A model generated the notes under the pieces. That model saw nothing but the letters and a program-made list of their open reading frames with translations. It had not been told where the DNA came from and ran no database searches. Source: Christensenellaceae bacterium (GTDB lineage Bacteria > Bacillota > Clostridia > Christensenellales > Aristaeellaceae). Taken from it: a DNA stretch of 64,000 nucleotides. How positions within the stretch are numbered: the first letter of the stretch is position 1; every line of letters starts with the position of its first letter. Position numbers and translations under genes: made by a program. This document shows, in pieces, positions 49,067 through 57,949 of the stretch. The stretch is from positions 1 to 64,000 of the forward strand of contig JAHHSO010000001.1 in assembly GCA_020025205.1 (NCBI GenBank), given 5' to 3'.

Positions 49067-49987
49067 ATGGACTTCATTGGAAAAAATCTTCTCAATAAGG
49101 TGTCGGGGCTGTTGGATATCCCGACTTCCGGCGCGTTTAATATCAGAGCCAACGGCGAAAGCGCCGCGCGTTCTACCAGCGAGAATATCGACATCGTTTC
49201 CAAGACTGACAAGCCCGGCATCAATATCATCATTAAGCCCGGCACAAAGGGCGAAAGCGTGCATATCCCGGTCATCGTTTCGGAAAGCGGCCTCAAGGAT
49301 ACTGTGTACAATGATTTTTATATCGGTGAAAACTGCGATGTAACGATTGTTGCGGGCTGCGGCATCCATAACTGCGGCTCTGAAGACAGCGCGCATGATG
49401 GTGTTCACCGTTTCTTTGTGGGAAAGCATGCAAAGGTGCGCTACATCGAAAAGCACTACGGTGAGGGTGAAGGGCGCGGCAAGCGGCTGATGAATCCAGA
49501 GTCCGAGGTGACGCTGGATGAAGGCGCAGAGATGGATATGGAGACGACCCAGATTTCGGGCATTGATGACACATATCGCAAGACAACGGCCAAGCTGGCT
49601 GCACATGCCGTTTTGACGATTCATGAGAAAGTGATGACGACCGGTGAGCAGCATGCTGACGCATATTTTTCCGCTGACCTGAATGGTGAAGATTGCAGAT
49701 GCAACATTGTCAGCCGCACGGTGGCCAAAGACAACAGCGTTCAGAATTTTACAAGCGTTCTCAACGGCAATGCTGCCTGTACAGGTCATACCGAATGTGA
49801 CTCCATCATCATGGATCATGCGCGTGTTCTGGCCAGCCCGCAGCTGTGCGCAACCTGCATTGATGCCAGCTTAATTCATGAGGCGGCAATTGGCAAGATC
49901 GCAGGCGAGCAGCTGATTAAGCTCATGACGCTGGGCCTCACTGAAAAAGAGGCAGAAGAGCAGATTGTCAACGGATTCCTCAAGTAA
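49067..49987 (+). CDS. sufB: SufB/SufD-family Fe-S scaffold, short form
   Basis: A 306-aa protein of the SufB/D family, much shorter than classical SufB (about 460-480). The C-terminal core is conserved: CTGHTECDSIIMDHA, SPQLCATCIDASLIHEAAIG and a helical end TEKEAEEQIVNGFLK. A cysteine/histidine group near the middle (Cys98, His101, Cys103, His110, His114 in GCGIHNCG..SAHDGVH) could coordinate the nascent cluster. Together with the upstream sufC it forms a two-gene SUF operon, as in archaea and some anaerobic Firmicutes. GGAGGG precedes the ATG and lies inside the end of sufC. A terminator follows. Confidence 0.88.
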   Translation: MDFIGKNLLNKVSGLLDIPTSGAFNIRANGESAARSTSENIDIVSKTDKPGINIIIKPGTKGESVHIPVIVSESGLKDTVYNDFYIGENCDVTIVAGCGIHNCGSEDSAHDGVHRFFVGKHAKVRYIEKHYGEGEGRGKRLMNPESEVTLDEGAEMDMETTQISGIDDTYRKTTAKLAAHAVLTIHEKVMTTGEQHADAYFSADLNGEDCRCNIVSRTVAKDNSVQNFTSVLNGNAACTGHTECDSIIMDHARVLASPQLCATCIDASLIHEAAIGKIAGEQLIKLMTLGLTEKEAEEQIVNGFLK

Positions 49988-49999
49988 ATGGATTGTAAG

Positions 50000-50034
50000 C
50001 AGGCTAAAGGGATTTTCCTTTTGGCCTGTTTTTT
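50000..50034 (+). terminator. Intrinsic terminator of the SUF operon
   Basis: CAGGCTAAAGG pairs with CCTTTTGGCCTG around a short loop, followed by six T. Confidence 0.75.
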
Positions 50035-50161
50035 GGATAAAAGAAAACCGCTGGCTCATCAGGTGAAAAGTTAAGAGATGAATAAAAATCCTCTTATGCT
50101 GCACGGAATAAGATCCGGCAGTCAAGCAGATCAACGTGATGAGGATGGATCATTATGAAAA

Positions 50162-50395
50162 ATGATTATGAAACTTAACACGTATGAAATGACGCTGTCA
50201 ATATCATATAGTGATTGCACGAAAGCACACAAGGCAAATCATTTGTTGAAAATACAGGGCGGAAACAGGAAAAATTCTGAGGACGTTATGCGAAAGATAC
50301 GAGGCAGCTTGCAGGAGCATTTTGCCATCAAAAGAATTCCGAAGGATATAAGCGAAATTGAAAAGTTTGAGACGGTGGATCAGGAAAGGGGATAA
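50162..50395 (+). CDS. Possible 77-aa hypothetical protein
   Basis: A short basic frame between two real genes. It contains a stretch NRKNSEDVMRKIRGSLQEHF that would be helical. There is no good ribosome binding site, and no family is recognised. It may be a remnant or chance frame, but its composition is protein-like. Confidence 0.3.
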   Translation: MIMKLNTYEMTLSISYSDCTKAHKANHLLKIQGGNRKNSEDVMRKIRGSLQEHFAIKRIPKDISEIEKFETVDQERG

Positions 50396-50470
50396 TTTCA
50401 AAAGAGCCTTGCCCTTGTGATGGATATACCGTATAATACAATAGGATGATTGGGGCAAGGAGGGGTGCAT

Positions 50471-51277
50471 ATGGAAAAATTAACGGTTCTTGGAACAGGA
50501 TACGCACTGGCAACGCGCTGCTATAACACGTGTTTTACGCTTTCAAACGATGCAAATATGCTGCTTGTGGATGCGGGCGGCGGCAATGGTATTTTGCGGC
50601 AGATGGAAGATGCGGGACTTTCCTTTGCGGATGTGCATGATTTTTTTATTAGCCATGCACACCCTGACCACCTGAACGGTGCAGTTTGGGTGTTTCGCAA
50701 GGTAATGACGCAGATGCTGGCAGAAAAATATGAAGGAGATCTCCATGTGTACTGCCACAGGAGCATACGCGAGGGACTGATGGCCATTTGCGGGCTGATG
50801 CTCCAGAAAAAGCAGATGGCGCTCATCGGAAAAAGAATCTTTTTTCATGATATTGAGCATGGAACGACAGCCCGTCTGGCCGGATATGATGTCAATTTCT
50901 TTGACATTCATTCGACCAAAATTCTTCAGTTTGGCTTTACGCTCAAGCTGCACAATGGGCAGCGGCTCACCTTCCTGGGAGATGAGCCATATAATCCAGC
51001 CTGTCATCTGGCTGTAGAGGGAAGCGATTGGCTGCTTTCGGAGGCGTTTTGTTTAAAGGAACAGGCCGGGGATTTTAAGCCTTACCAAAAGCACCACAGC
51101 ACAGCAGCAGATGCGGCGAACGTTGCCGAAGAGTTGGGCGCTGCACATCTTGTCCTGTGGCACACAGAGGACACACAGCTGGACAGGCGAAAGGAACTGT
51201 ATACAAGAGAAGCCCGATCCTGTTATACAGGGGACGTGTATGTGCCGGACGATTTGGATGTCATTGAATTGAAATGA
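50471..51277 (+). CDS. MBL-fold hydrolase, RNase Z-like
   Basis: A 268-aa metallo-beta-lactamase fold hydrolase. The metal motif is intact: ISHAHPDHLNGAVWVF (about 60-75), with further ligands in DIHS near 148 and FLGDEPYNPACH near 172, and a late His in LVLWHTED. The N-terminus LTVLGTGYALATRCYNTCF resembles RNase Z-type proteins, but the flexible arm that binds tRNA is not seen. It would hydrolyse a phosphodiester or a small ester. The ATG at 50471 has AAGGAGGGG upstream. It ends nine bases before tex and probably shares its transcript. Confidence 0.85.
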   Translation: MEKLTVLGTGYALATRCYNTCFTLSNDANMLLVDAGGGNGILRQMEDAGLSFADVHDFFISHAHPDHLNGAVWVFRKVMTQMLAEKYEGDLHVYCHRSIREGLMAICGLMLQKKQMALIGKRIFFHDIEHGTTARLAGYDVNFFDIHSTKILQFGFTLKLHNGQRLTFLGDEPYNPACHLAVEGSDWLLSEAFCLKEQAGDFKPYQKHHSTAADAANVAEELGAAHLVLWHTEDTQLDRRKELYTREARSCYTGDVYVPDDLDVIELK

Positions 51278-51286
51278 GGGAAAACC

Positions 51287-53422
51287 ATGGATATAAAAGC
51301 CATGCTGGCGCGTGAGTTTGAGGTTCAGCCGGAGATTGTAGGGCGGATTGTCACCCTCATTGATGAAGGCAATACCATTCCGTTCATTGCGCGATATCGT
51401 AAAGAACAGACGGGTGCGATGGACGACCAGAAGCTGCGCGAATTGAGCGAACGGCTGGATTATCTGCGCGGGCTGGACAAGCGGCGCGCCCAGATCGAAG
51501 CTTCGCTTTTGGAGCAGGATAAACTGGATGATGCGCTCAAAGCGAAGCTTGCGGCCGCAGAGATGCTCTCTGAGCTGGAGGATATTTACAGACCTTATCG
51601 CCCCAAACGCCGCACACGCGCGATGATCGCCAAAGAAAAGGGCGTTGAACCGCTGGCTGATGCGATTTGGGCGCAGCGGCGCGGCGATGATCCCCGTGCG
51701 CTGGCTGAGGCCTATGTGAAGGAAGATGTGCCCGATGCAGATACGGCGCTGGCGCTGGCGGGCGATATTCTTGCCGAGAGAATCAGCGATGATGCGTCCA
51801 TCCGCGCTGCTCTTCGTGCCTATGTACACCGCACGGGTGTGCTCAGAAGCGTGCAGGCCAAGGAAGGCGACAATGTTTATCAGCAGTATGCCGATTACAG
51901 GGAGCCTGTGATGCGCGCGGCAGGGCATCGCGTGCTGGCGCTTAACCGCGGCGAGCGGGAAGAGTGGCTCAAGGTATCCGTTGAAGTGGAGGAAGAAGGC
52001 GCGCTGCAAATCATCAGGCGTGCCGTTGTTCGGCCGGAAAGCGCCTGCTGCGATATTGTGCGCGCTGCGGCTCAAGATGCGTGGGAACGTCTGATTGCGC
52101 CGTCATTGGAGCGGGAGATTCGCGCGGAGCTGACGGATAAGGCGAACGAGGGCGCCATTGCCGTGTTTGGCCAGAATCTGCGTCAGCTGCTTATGCAGCC
52201 GCCGATTCGAGGAAAGGTGACGCTGGGCGTTGATCCTGGATTCAGAACGGGATGCAAACTGGCCGTTGTGGACGAAAACGGACGTGTTTTGGAGACAGGC
52301 GTGGGGCATTTCACGCTTCCCGGAGCCAATCTTGAGAAGGCAAAGCAGCAGGTGCTCGCCATGATGCGCCGTCATCATGTGACGGCGGTAGCCATCGGCA
52401 ACGGAACAGCTTCCCGCGAGAGCGAACGCTTCATTGCGGACCTCCTTTCGGAAGTGCCCGGTGCGGCGTATACCATTGTCAGCGAAGCGGGCGCATCGGT
52501 TTACTCAGCTTCCAAGCTGGGCGCGAAGGAATTTCCGGATTATGATGTATCGCTTCGGAGCGCTGTCTCCATCGCCAGACGCATGCAGGACCCGCTGGCC
52601 GAACTGGTGAAGATTGATCCCAAGGCCATCGGCGTGGGACAGTATCAGCATGACCTCAAGCAGGCTCAGCTGGAATCAACGCTTTCGGGCGTAGTGCAGA
52701 GCTGTGTGTCCAGCGTTGGCGTCGATGTGGAAAGCGCGTCGGCATCGCTGCTCACGCATGTGGCAGGCATAGGAGAAAAGCTTGCGGAGAATATAGTCGC
52801 CTATCGGGATGAGAATGGCATTGCCACGCGCGCGCAGCTCAAGAAAGTGCCCAAGCTTGGGCCAAAAGCGTTTGAACAGTGCGCGGGATTTCTTCGTGTG
52901 CATGGCACGAATCCGCTTGACGCGACTGCGGTGCATCCGGAAAGCTACGCGGCGGCCAAGGCGCTGCTTGATGAACTGGGCTATGAGATGAAGGCGCTTG
53001 AGCACGGCGGGATTTTGGGCATCACGGAAAAGGCCGATGCGTATGGCATAGAGAAATTGGCGAAGAAATTGGATGTTGGTGAAATGACGCTGCGCGACAT
53101 CCTCTCGGAGCTTGAAAAGCCCGGCAGAGATCCGCGTGAAGCGCTGCCGCCGTCTGTGCTGCGAACGGATGTATTGGAACTGTCGGATTTAAAACCCGGC
53201 ATGGAGCTGACCGGAACAGTCAGAAATGTGATTGACTTCGGCGCATTCGTGGACATCGGCGTTCATCAGGATGGACTGGTGCATATTTCGCGCATGTCCG
53301 ACCACTTTATTCGCCATCCCGCTGAAGTTGTGCGCGTGGGTGATGTGGTGACGGTATATGTGGTCAGCGTGGACGAAAAAAAGAAGCGGATTGCGCTGAG
53401 CATGGTGAAGGAGAAGGCTTGA
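51287..53422 (+). CDS. tex: Tex family RNA-binding transcription accessory protein
   Basis: A 711-aa Tex/YhgF protein, of usual length for the family. Domains in order: Tex-like N-terminal helical region (1-190, with IPFIARYRKEQTGAMDDQKLRELSERL), YqgF/RNase H-like fold (about 310-440, LGVDPGFRTGCKLAVVDENG), helix-hairpin-helix repeats (about 490-560) and a C-terminal S1 domain (about 630-708, GMELTGTVRNVIDFGAFVDIG). Tex binds RNA and DNA and affects transcription and stress tolerance. ATG at 51287, translation probably coupled to the upstream hydrolase gene. The next gene starts one base after its stop codon. Confidence 0.96.
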   Translation: MDIKAMLAREFEVQPEIVGRIVTLIDEGNTIPFIARYRKEQTGAMDDQKLRELSERLDYLRGLDKRRAQIEASLLEQDKLDDALKAKLAAAEMLSELEDIYRPYRPKRRTRAMIAKEKGVEPLADAIWAQRRGDDPRALAEAYVKEDVPDADTALALAGDILAERISDDASIRAALRAYVHRTGVLRSVQAKEGDNVYQQYADYREPVMRAAGHRVLALNRGEREEWLKVSVEVEEEGALQIIRRAVVRPESACCDIVRAAAQDAWERLIAPSLEREIRAELTDKANEGAIAVFGQNLRQLLMQPPIRGKVTLGVDPGFRTGCKLAVVDENGRVLETGVGHFTLPGANLEKAKQQVLAMMRRHHVTAVAIGNGTASRESERFIADLLSEVPGAAYTIVSEAGASVYSASKLGAKEFPDYDVSLRSAVSIARRMQDPLAELVKIDPKAIGVGQYQHDLKQAQLESTLSGVVQSCVSSVGVDVESASASLLTHVAGIGEKLAENIVAYRDENGIATRAQLKKVPKLGPKAFEQCAGFLRVHGTNPLDATAVHPESYAAAKALLDELGYEMKALEHGGILGITEKADAYGIEKLAKKLDVGEMTLRDILSELEKPGRDPREALPPSVLRTDVLELSDLKPGMELTGTVRNVIDFGAFVDIGVHQDGLVHISRMSDHFIRHPAEVVRVGDVVTVYVVSVDEKKKRIALSMVKEKA

Positions 53423-53423
53423 C

Positions 53424-55172
53424 ATGCGCAGAGGTTTTGCTGCGGTGCTGATTCTGCTGACGCTGGCTGTGGCTGGAGCAAAGGCGGACAGCACGTATAC
53501 CTATGGTGGAAGCGGCATGGATGTCATCACGGAGATCATTCCGATTGAAGGCGGTGCGCTGGCAGTAGGAAGAACAAATTCGAACGACGGCACATTCAGC
53601 ACCAGGAGCCGAAAAGGCATGGCGGGCTGGGTGCTCTGCCTGAATGAAATGGGCGACATCCGCTGGACACATTGTACGGCACATGCGGGAAGGGTAGAAT
53701 TTCATTCGCCTTATGAGCATCAAAATGGGATGCTGTCCTGTGTGCTGGGCGATATCCGCACAGGCATGGAATGGATCTGGTATAACAGGGAAGGCAATGC
53801 AGGATACGGCGTGACGCAGGCCCGCATCGAAATTGGCAGAGTATGCGAGAAGGCTTTGCCCCTTGATCTGAATGGCCGCCCGGCGCTGGCTGTTTTAGAC
53901 AGATATGAAGATGGGATGATCAGATGCAGCCTGATGGACGAGTATGGCATCATCACGGATGGTCAGCTGTTTGAAGCGCATGACGGACTTGAACCGTTTG
54001 CAGACCGGCTGGGCCGCATTGTTTTTGCCCGGCAGGAAGATGGAGAGGTTCTGCTGCGCTTTGTAACGCCGGGAGCAAGCGTTTCGCAGGAGATTGCTGT
54101 CGCGGGATTTCCGGAAGGCGTCCTGTATGATGCTTCGCCAAGAGCGGATGGAACACTTTTGTTTTCTGGAGAGACAGAAAATGGCGGTTATATGGCCTGC
54201 GTTGATGCGCAGGGCGAAATGCTGTTTGTCGTGGATACGGAATATCCGGTTGAGTGTGTGAGTGCGTCGGAGACAGGATTTTCGGGTCTTGGCTTTGCGG
54301 ATGGCACAAACAGCGGCGTGCTGTATGAGTTTGATGCGGGCGGAAAGCTTGTAAGCAGCCTCACGAAAGCTGTCAATGTGGAAAAGAAAATGATGGCCGA
54401 TACTGCGTCGGGAGCGATTGTGATTGAACGCACGGAGAGCGGAGAGGGCATTGGCGGCGTCAGCGTCAGGCAGCTGGAGGATGACAGCCAATGGGAGCAG
54501 ATTCTTTTCAGACGAGAAGGAGAGCTGCTTTCAGCACAGGCTGATGAAGAAGAACTGCGGCTGTTTTTGCGAAATGGGGATGGTCGGGAAACCTGCCTTG
54601 CCCTGAGAGAGGACGGCGTGAAGCGGGTGCATGCAGCCTACAAGGATGAGCTGTGTCCGGGCGTTACCTGGCAGGAGACGCCGCGCGGCACGCGGATTTC
54701 GCGCCGGACAGGGGAAACTGTCGTAGAAACGAATGTGCCCATCCATACGGCAGCTGACCGAGTGGAATGGCTGTGTGCATCGCCGCTTGAAGACGGCGGG
54801 CTGCTTCTGGGCGGACGGTATATTTCGGAAGTTGAGACGGAAAACGCTTCTTTTCAGCAGGGAATTCTGGCGAGGCTGAATTCAGACGGCATTCTTTACA
54901 GCCTTGAAACGCTGGAGGATATAGGGTGTGTGTCAGGTGTTGTGCAGGCAGGGGAAAAGACGATGCTGCTGGTGACGCGCAATGCATGGATGACAGCACG
55001 GGCCGATGAAATCCTTGAATTAGGAGAAGAGCTGTCTCAATGGACCACTCTCTCTCTGAATTTAAAAGAGGCGCATCTATTTTACTGGAATGAAGAACTT
55101 TATGCAGTAGGTACAGAACGTGCTTCAAACGGGGATAATCGTGTGCTGATCCGGAGGTACACATTTTCCTGA
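53424..55172 (+). CDS. Secreted beta-rich protein of unknown function
   Basis: A 582-aa exported protein. Signal peptide 1-22 (VAGAKA cleavage region). The rest is beta-strand rich, with repeating patterns such as DVITEIIPIEGGALAVGRTNSNDGTF and LEDGGLLLGGRYISEVE, which resemble the blades of a beta-propeller. No anchor, LPxTG or catalytic motif was recognised. It begins one base after the tex stop codon with GGAGAAGG-type binding site inside tex, so the two are coupled; a secreted protein behind tex is unusual. Confidence 0.75.
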   Translation: MRRGFAAVLILLTLAVAGAKADSTYTYGGSGMDVITEIIPIEGGALAVGRTNSNDGTFSTRSRKGMAGWVLCLNEMGDIRWTHCTAHAGRVEFHSPYEHQNGMLSCVLGDIRTGMEWIWYNREGNAGYGVTQARIEIGRVCEKALPLDLNGRPALAVLDRYEDGMIRCSLMDEYGIITDGQLFEAHDGLEPFADRLGRIVFARQEDGEVLLRFVTPGASVSQEIAVAGFPEGVLYDASPRADGTLLFSGETENGGYMACVDAQGEMLFVVDTEYPVECVSASETGFSGLGFADGTNSGVLYEFDAGGKLVSSLTKAVNVEKKMMADTASGAIVIERTESGEGIGGVSVRQLEDDSQWEQILFRREGELLSAQADEEELRLFLRNGDGRETCLALREDGVKRVHAAYKDELCPGVTWQETPRGTRISRRTGETVVETNVPIHTAADRVEWLCASPLEDGGLLLGGRYISEVETENASFQQGILARLNSDGILYSLETLEDIGCVSGVVQAGEKTMLLVTRNAWMTARADEILELGEELSQWTTLSLNLKEAHLFYWNEELYAVGTERASNGDNRVLIRRYTFS

Positions 55173-55201
55173 TTGGGCGAGACTATAAGGGGATAATTAA
55201 A

Positions 55202-56596
55202 ATGAAAAGAGACGTTGTGATTGTGGGAGCAGGCCCTGCGGGGATTTTTACGGCCATTGAGATGCGTCGCAAGGGCAGCAGGAAGAGCATTACCCTTGTT
55301 GAAAAGGGTCAGCCGATCGAAAAGCGCCGCTGTCCGAAGGCTGTGACGAAGCAGTGCATGAATTGCCGCCCATACTGCCATATCACCACAGGCTTTTCTG
55401 GTGCCGGCGCATTTTCGGATGGCAAGCTGTCCCTGTCTTATGAAGTGGGCGGCGATTTTCCCACGCTGATTGGCGAGCAAAACGCACAGAACCTGATTGA
55501 TTATACTGACGGCATCTACCTTGAGTTCGGCGCGGACAGCCATATTGAAGGCGTGGGCAATCCGCAGGAGGTGCGGGAGATTCGCAGACGTGCGATTCAG
55601 GCCGGTTTGAAGCTGGTGGACTGCCCGATTCGCCATCTGGGAACAGAGAAGGCGCAGACGCTCTATCTGGCGCTGGAAAATTATCTCCGCCAGAACGATG
55701 TGGAAATGATCTTTGGCTGGGAATGTGAAGAGCTGATTATGGACGGGGAAACCTGTCTGGGCGTATCCATTCGCCGCGGCGAGGAGACACAGGAAATCAG
55801 GGCTGAACATACTGTGGTGGCCACTGGCCGCCGCGGGGCAGACTGGCTGGAGAAGATCTGCGCGGAGCACGGCATTGCGCATCATCCGGGAACCGTTGAC
55901 ATCGGCGTGCGCGTTGAGTGCCGCAATGAGGTAATGGAAGAGGTCAACCGAGTGCTTTACGAAAGTAAGCTGATCGGCTATCCGAGCCCGTTTAAGAACA
56001 AGGTTCGCACTTTCTGCCAAAACCCCGGCGGCTTTGTCAGCCAGGAGAACTATGACAACGATCTGGCTGTTGTCAATGGACACTCTTACAAGGACCTCAA
56101 GAGCGACAACACGAACGTGTCCGTGCTGTGCAGTCACAATTTTTCCGTGCCGTTCAATCAGCCGATTGCCTATGCACAGAAGGTGGGAGAATTGACCAAT
56201 ATGCTGGCCAATGGTCATATCCTCGTGCAGCGCTTTGGTGATATTCTGGATGGAAAGCGCACCTGGGAGAAGGAGCTGGCGCAGTCCAACGTGCGCCCAA
56301 CGCTGCCCGATGCGGTTGCCGGCGATATTACCGCGGCCATGCCATACCGCGCAATGATCAACATCATCCACTTCATTCAGGCGATGGATATCGTTGTTCC
56401 GGGCTTTGCCGCAGCGGAGACGCTTTTGTATTCCCCGGAATTGAAGTTCTATTCCAATCGCGTTAAAATGGATGAAAACCTGAACACCAATGTCCGCGGC
56501 CTGCATTGTCTGGGGGATTCTTCCGGCTGGACACGCGGCCTGATGATGGCTTCCGCGATGGGTGTCCTGATGGGACGAAAGCTTTTGGACGATTAA
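55202..56596 (+). CDS. FAD-dependent dehydrogenase of the COG2509 type
   Basis: A 464-aa flavoprotein related to uncharacterised FAD-dependent dehydrogenases (COG2509), common in Clostridia. The dinucleotide fold is VVIVGAGPAGIFTAIEM (about 5-21) followed by EKG and a cysteine-rich stretch CMNCRPYCHITTGFSGAGAF (about 60-80) that could bind a cluster or be redox active. Later motifs are VVATGRRGADWLEK and, at the C-terminus, GLHCLGDSSGWTRGLMMAS for FAD. Cytoplasmic. ATG at 55202 has AAGGGG upstream. The substrate is unknown. Confidence 0.85.
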   Translation: MKRDVVIVGAGPAGIFTAIEMRRKGSRKSITLVEKGQPIEKRRCPKAVTKQCMNCRPYCHITTGFSGAGAFSDGKLSLSYEVGGDFPTLIGEQNAQNLIDYTDGIYLEFGADSHIEGVGNPQEVREIRRRAIQAGLKLVDCPIRHLGTEKAQTLYLALENYLRQNDVEMIFGWECEELIMDGETCLGVSIRRGEETQEIRAEHTVVATGRRGADWLEKICAEHGIAHHPGTVDIGVRVECRNEVMEEVNRVLYESKLIGYPSPFKNKVRTFCQNPGGFVSQENYDNDLAVVNGHSYKDLKSDNTNVSVLCSHNFSVPFNQPIAYAQKVGELTNMLANGHILVQRFGDILDGKRTWEKELAQSNVRPTLPDAVAGDITAAMPYRAMINIIHFIQAMDIVVPGFAAAETLLYSPELKFYSNRVKMDENLNTNVRGLHCLGDSSGWTRGLMMASAMGVLMGRKLLDD

Positions 56597-56603
56597 ATAA
56601 TAC

Positions 56604-56643
56604 AAAAAAGGGGCAGAACTGCGCGGTTCGGCCCCTTTTTTTT
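56604..56643. terminator. Bidirectional intrinsic terminator after the FAD enzyme gene
   Basis: AAAAAAGGGGC and GCCCCTTTTTT frame a hairpin with inner GAAC/GTTC pairing; it lies between convergent genes. Confidence 0.8.
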
Positions 56644-56691
56644 AATGATTGCGGGAAAGCTGCACGCTTTTGTAAAAGCGTTTTGCCCCTG

Positions 56692-56886
56692 TCAATCGGG
56701 AGAGGAAGCCTTTGCGCGCACAAGAGCATAAAGGCTGGACAGCGACTTGGCTTCTGCCTCGTTTAAAGGAACAAGAGGCATCAGCCCGGTGCATTCCGTG
56801 GCGCTTTGCACATCCGTTGAAAAGTCCATTGGATCGCCTGAAGAACCCGGTATTTTGGGTGGATTCCAGAAGCAGGAAGAATTCAT
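56692..56886 (-). CDS. 64-aa protein of a small clostridial family
   Basis: A small soluble protein: a Pro-rich N-terminus (NSSCFWNPPKIPG), a core with SATECTGLMPLVPLNEAEAK and a helical end (SLSSLYALVRAK). The TECTGL-P-P-NE-EAE pattern recurs in small uncharacterised proteins of Clostridia, which makes it more than a chance frame. The ATG at 56886 has AGGGGG seven bases upstream. It is convergent with the FAD enzyme gene and precedes the RluA gene downstream of it on the other side. Function unknown; a role in sporulation or envelope is only a guess. Confidence 0.6.
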   Translation of the reverse strand: MNSSCFWNPPKIPGSSGDPMDFSTDVQSATECTGLMPLVPLNEAEAKSLSSLYALVRAKASSPD

Positions 56887-56955
56887 GAACATGCCCCCTA
56901 TTTGTTTTTCAAAAATTAGAATGAACACAAGGGGCGCGTTTCATGTCTGGTAAAA

Positions 56956-57831
56956 TTAATCGTTTAAAAGTGCCGAAAGCGAATCGGGCAGAGGCGCGTT
57001 CAAACAGAGTGTCTGTCCGGTCAAGGGCTGAAGGCAGGAGAGATAGAAAGAGTGGAGCGCGAAGCGTCCGCCCAGTTCGGGCAGCTCGCGGCCATAGAGG
57101 TAGTCGCCTGCAATGGGACAGCCGATGGACGAAAGATGGACGCGGATTTGGTGGGTGCGGCCTGTTTCCAGCCGGAGCCGGATCAGGGCACGTTTTCCAG
57201 CCGTCTGTTCAACGCTGTAGTGCGTGATGGCGCGCTGTCCGTCCTCACGGATAATACGCTTTGCTCCTGTATTTTCGCGAATGATGGGCGCATCAATGAC
57301 GCCCTCCCTGTTTTCGGGGATGCCTTCGGTGACGGCAAGATAATCGCGGATAAAACGGCCGGAGTGCAGCTGCGCGGAGAGCAGACGCTGCGCATGGGCG
57401 TGCCGCGCGATGCACAGAAGGCCGCTGGTTCCCTTGTCCAGGCGGTTGACCGGATGGTAGGCAAAGGTGCGCGGATCTTCATTAAGCTGTTCGGCCAGAA
57501 GTTCTCTGAGTGTCTGTGTCTGAATGTGGCGGCTGGGGAGCGTGGCAAGCGGAGCGGGTTTATTGACTACGATCATGTCCTCGTCAATGTGAACAATCAG
57601 CGAATCCCCTTCGGCTTCCGGGATGAATGTACCGTTTTCAAGGAGGATTTGAAGCGTCTGTCCGGCAGAAAGAATACAATTTGCGCGGACAGGTTTTCCG
57701 TCCAGCAGAATGGCGTTTTCGACTTTGAGACGGCGGAAGGCATGGGTGCCCAGCTGGAAGCGGCGGGGAACAATGCTGCGCACAGCGTGCCCCGCGTCTT
57801 GCTGGGTGGTGATATAGGAGAGGACGCGCAT
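56956..57831 (-). CDS. RluA family pseudouridine synthase
   Basis: A 291-aa pseudouridine synthase acting on rRNA or tRNA. A short S4-like N-terminal segment (FRRLKVENAILLDGKPVRAN, about 30-50) precedes the catalytic domain; the catalytic aspartate is in HPVNRLDKGTSGLLCIA (about 125-141), and RLETGRTHQIRVHLSSIGCP is the usual C-terminal motif. Length is normal. ATG at 57831 with AAGGAGG. It is divergent from the Hsp70-like operon, sharing a 120-base control region with overlapping -35 boxes. Confidence 0.92.
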   Translation of the reverse strand: MRVLSYITTQQDAGHAVRSIVPRRFQLGTHAFRRLKVENAILLDGKPVRANCILSAGQTLQILLENGTFIPEAEGDSLIVHIDEDMIVVNKPAPLATLPSRHIQTQTLRELLAEQLNEDPRTFAYHPVNRLDKGTSGLLCIARHAHAQRLLSAQLHSGRFIRDYLAVTEGIPENREGVIDAPIIRENTGAKRIIREDGQRAITHYSVEQTAGKRALIRLRLETGRTHQIRVHLSSIGCPIAGDYLYGRELPELGGRFALHSFYLSCLQPLTGQTLCLNAPLPDSLSALLND

Positions 57832-57862
57832 GAAGGAGACCTCCTTGGAATTGTGTCCCTGC

Positions 57863-57891
57863 ATTATACCACAGGGACGGTCAATTGACAA
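57863..57891 (-). promoter_or_regulatory. Promoter of the RluA-family gene
   Basis: On the minus strand TTGTCA, a 17-base spacer and TATAAT. Its -35 overlaps that of the divergent promoter in the palindrome GTCAATTGAC. Confidence 0.65.
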
Positions 57892-57914
57892 AGAGCGGGG
57901 GCTGGGAGTACAAT
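57885..57914 (+). promoter_or_regulatory. Promoter of the Hsp70-like operon
   Basis: TTGACA, an 18-base spacer and TACAAT. The two divergent promoters share their -35 region, so initiation at one should hinder the other. Confidence 0.65.
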
Positions 57915-57949
57915 GATTTGCAAAAGATGAAGTGAACGGAGGATGAAGC

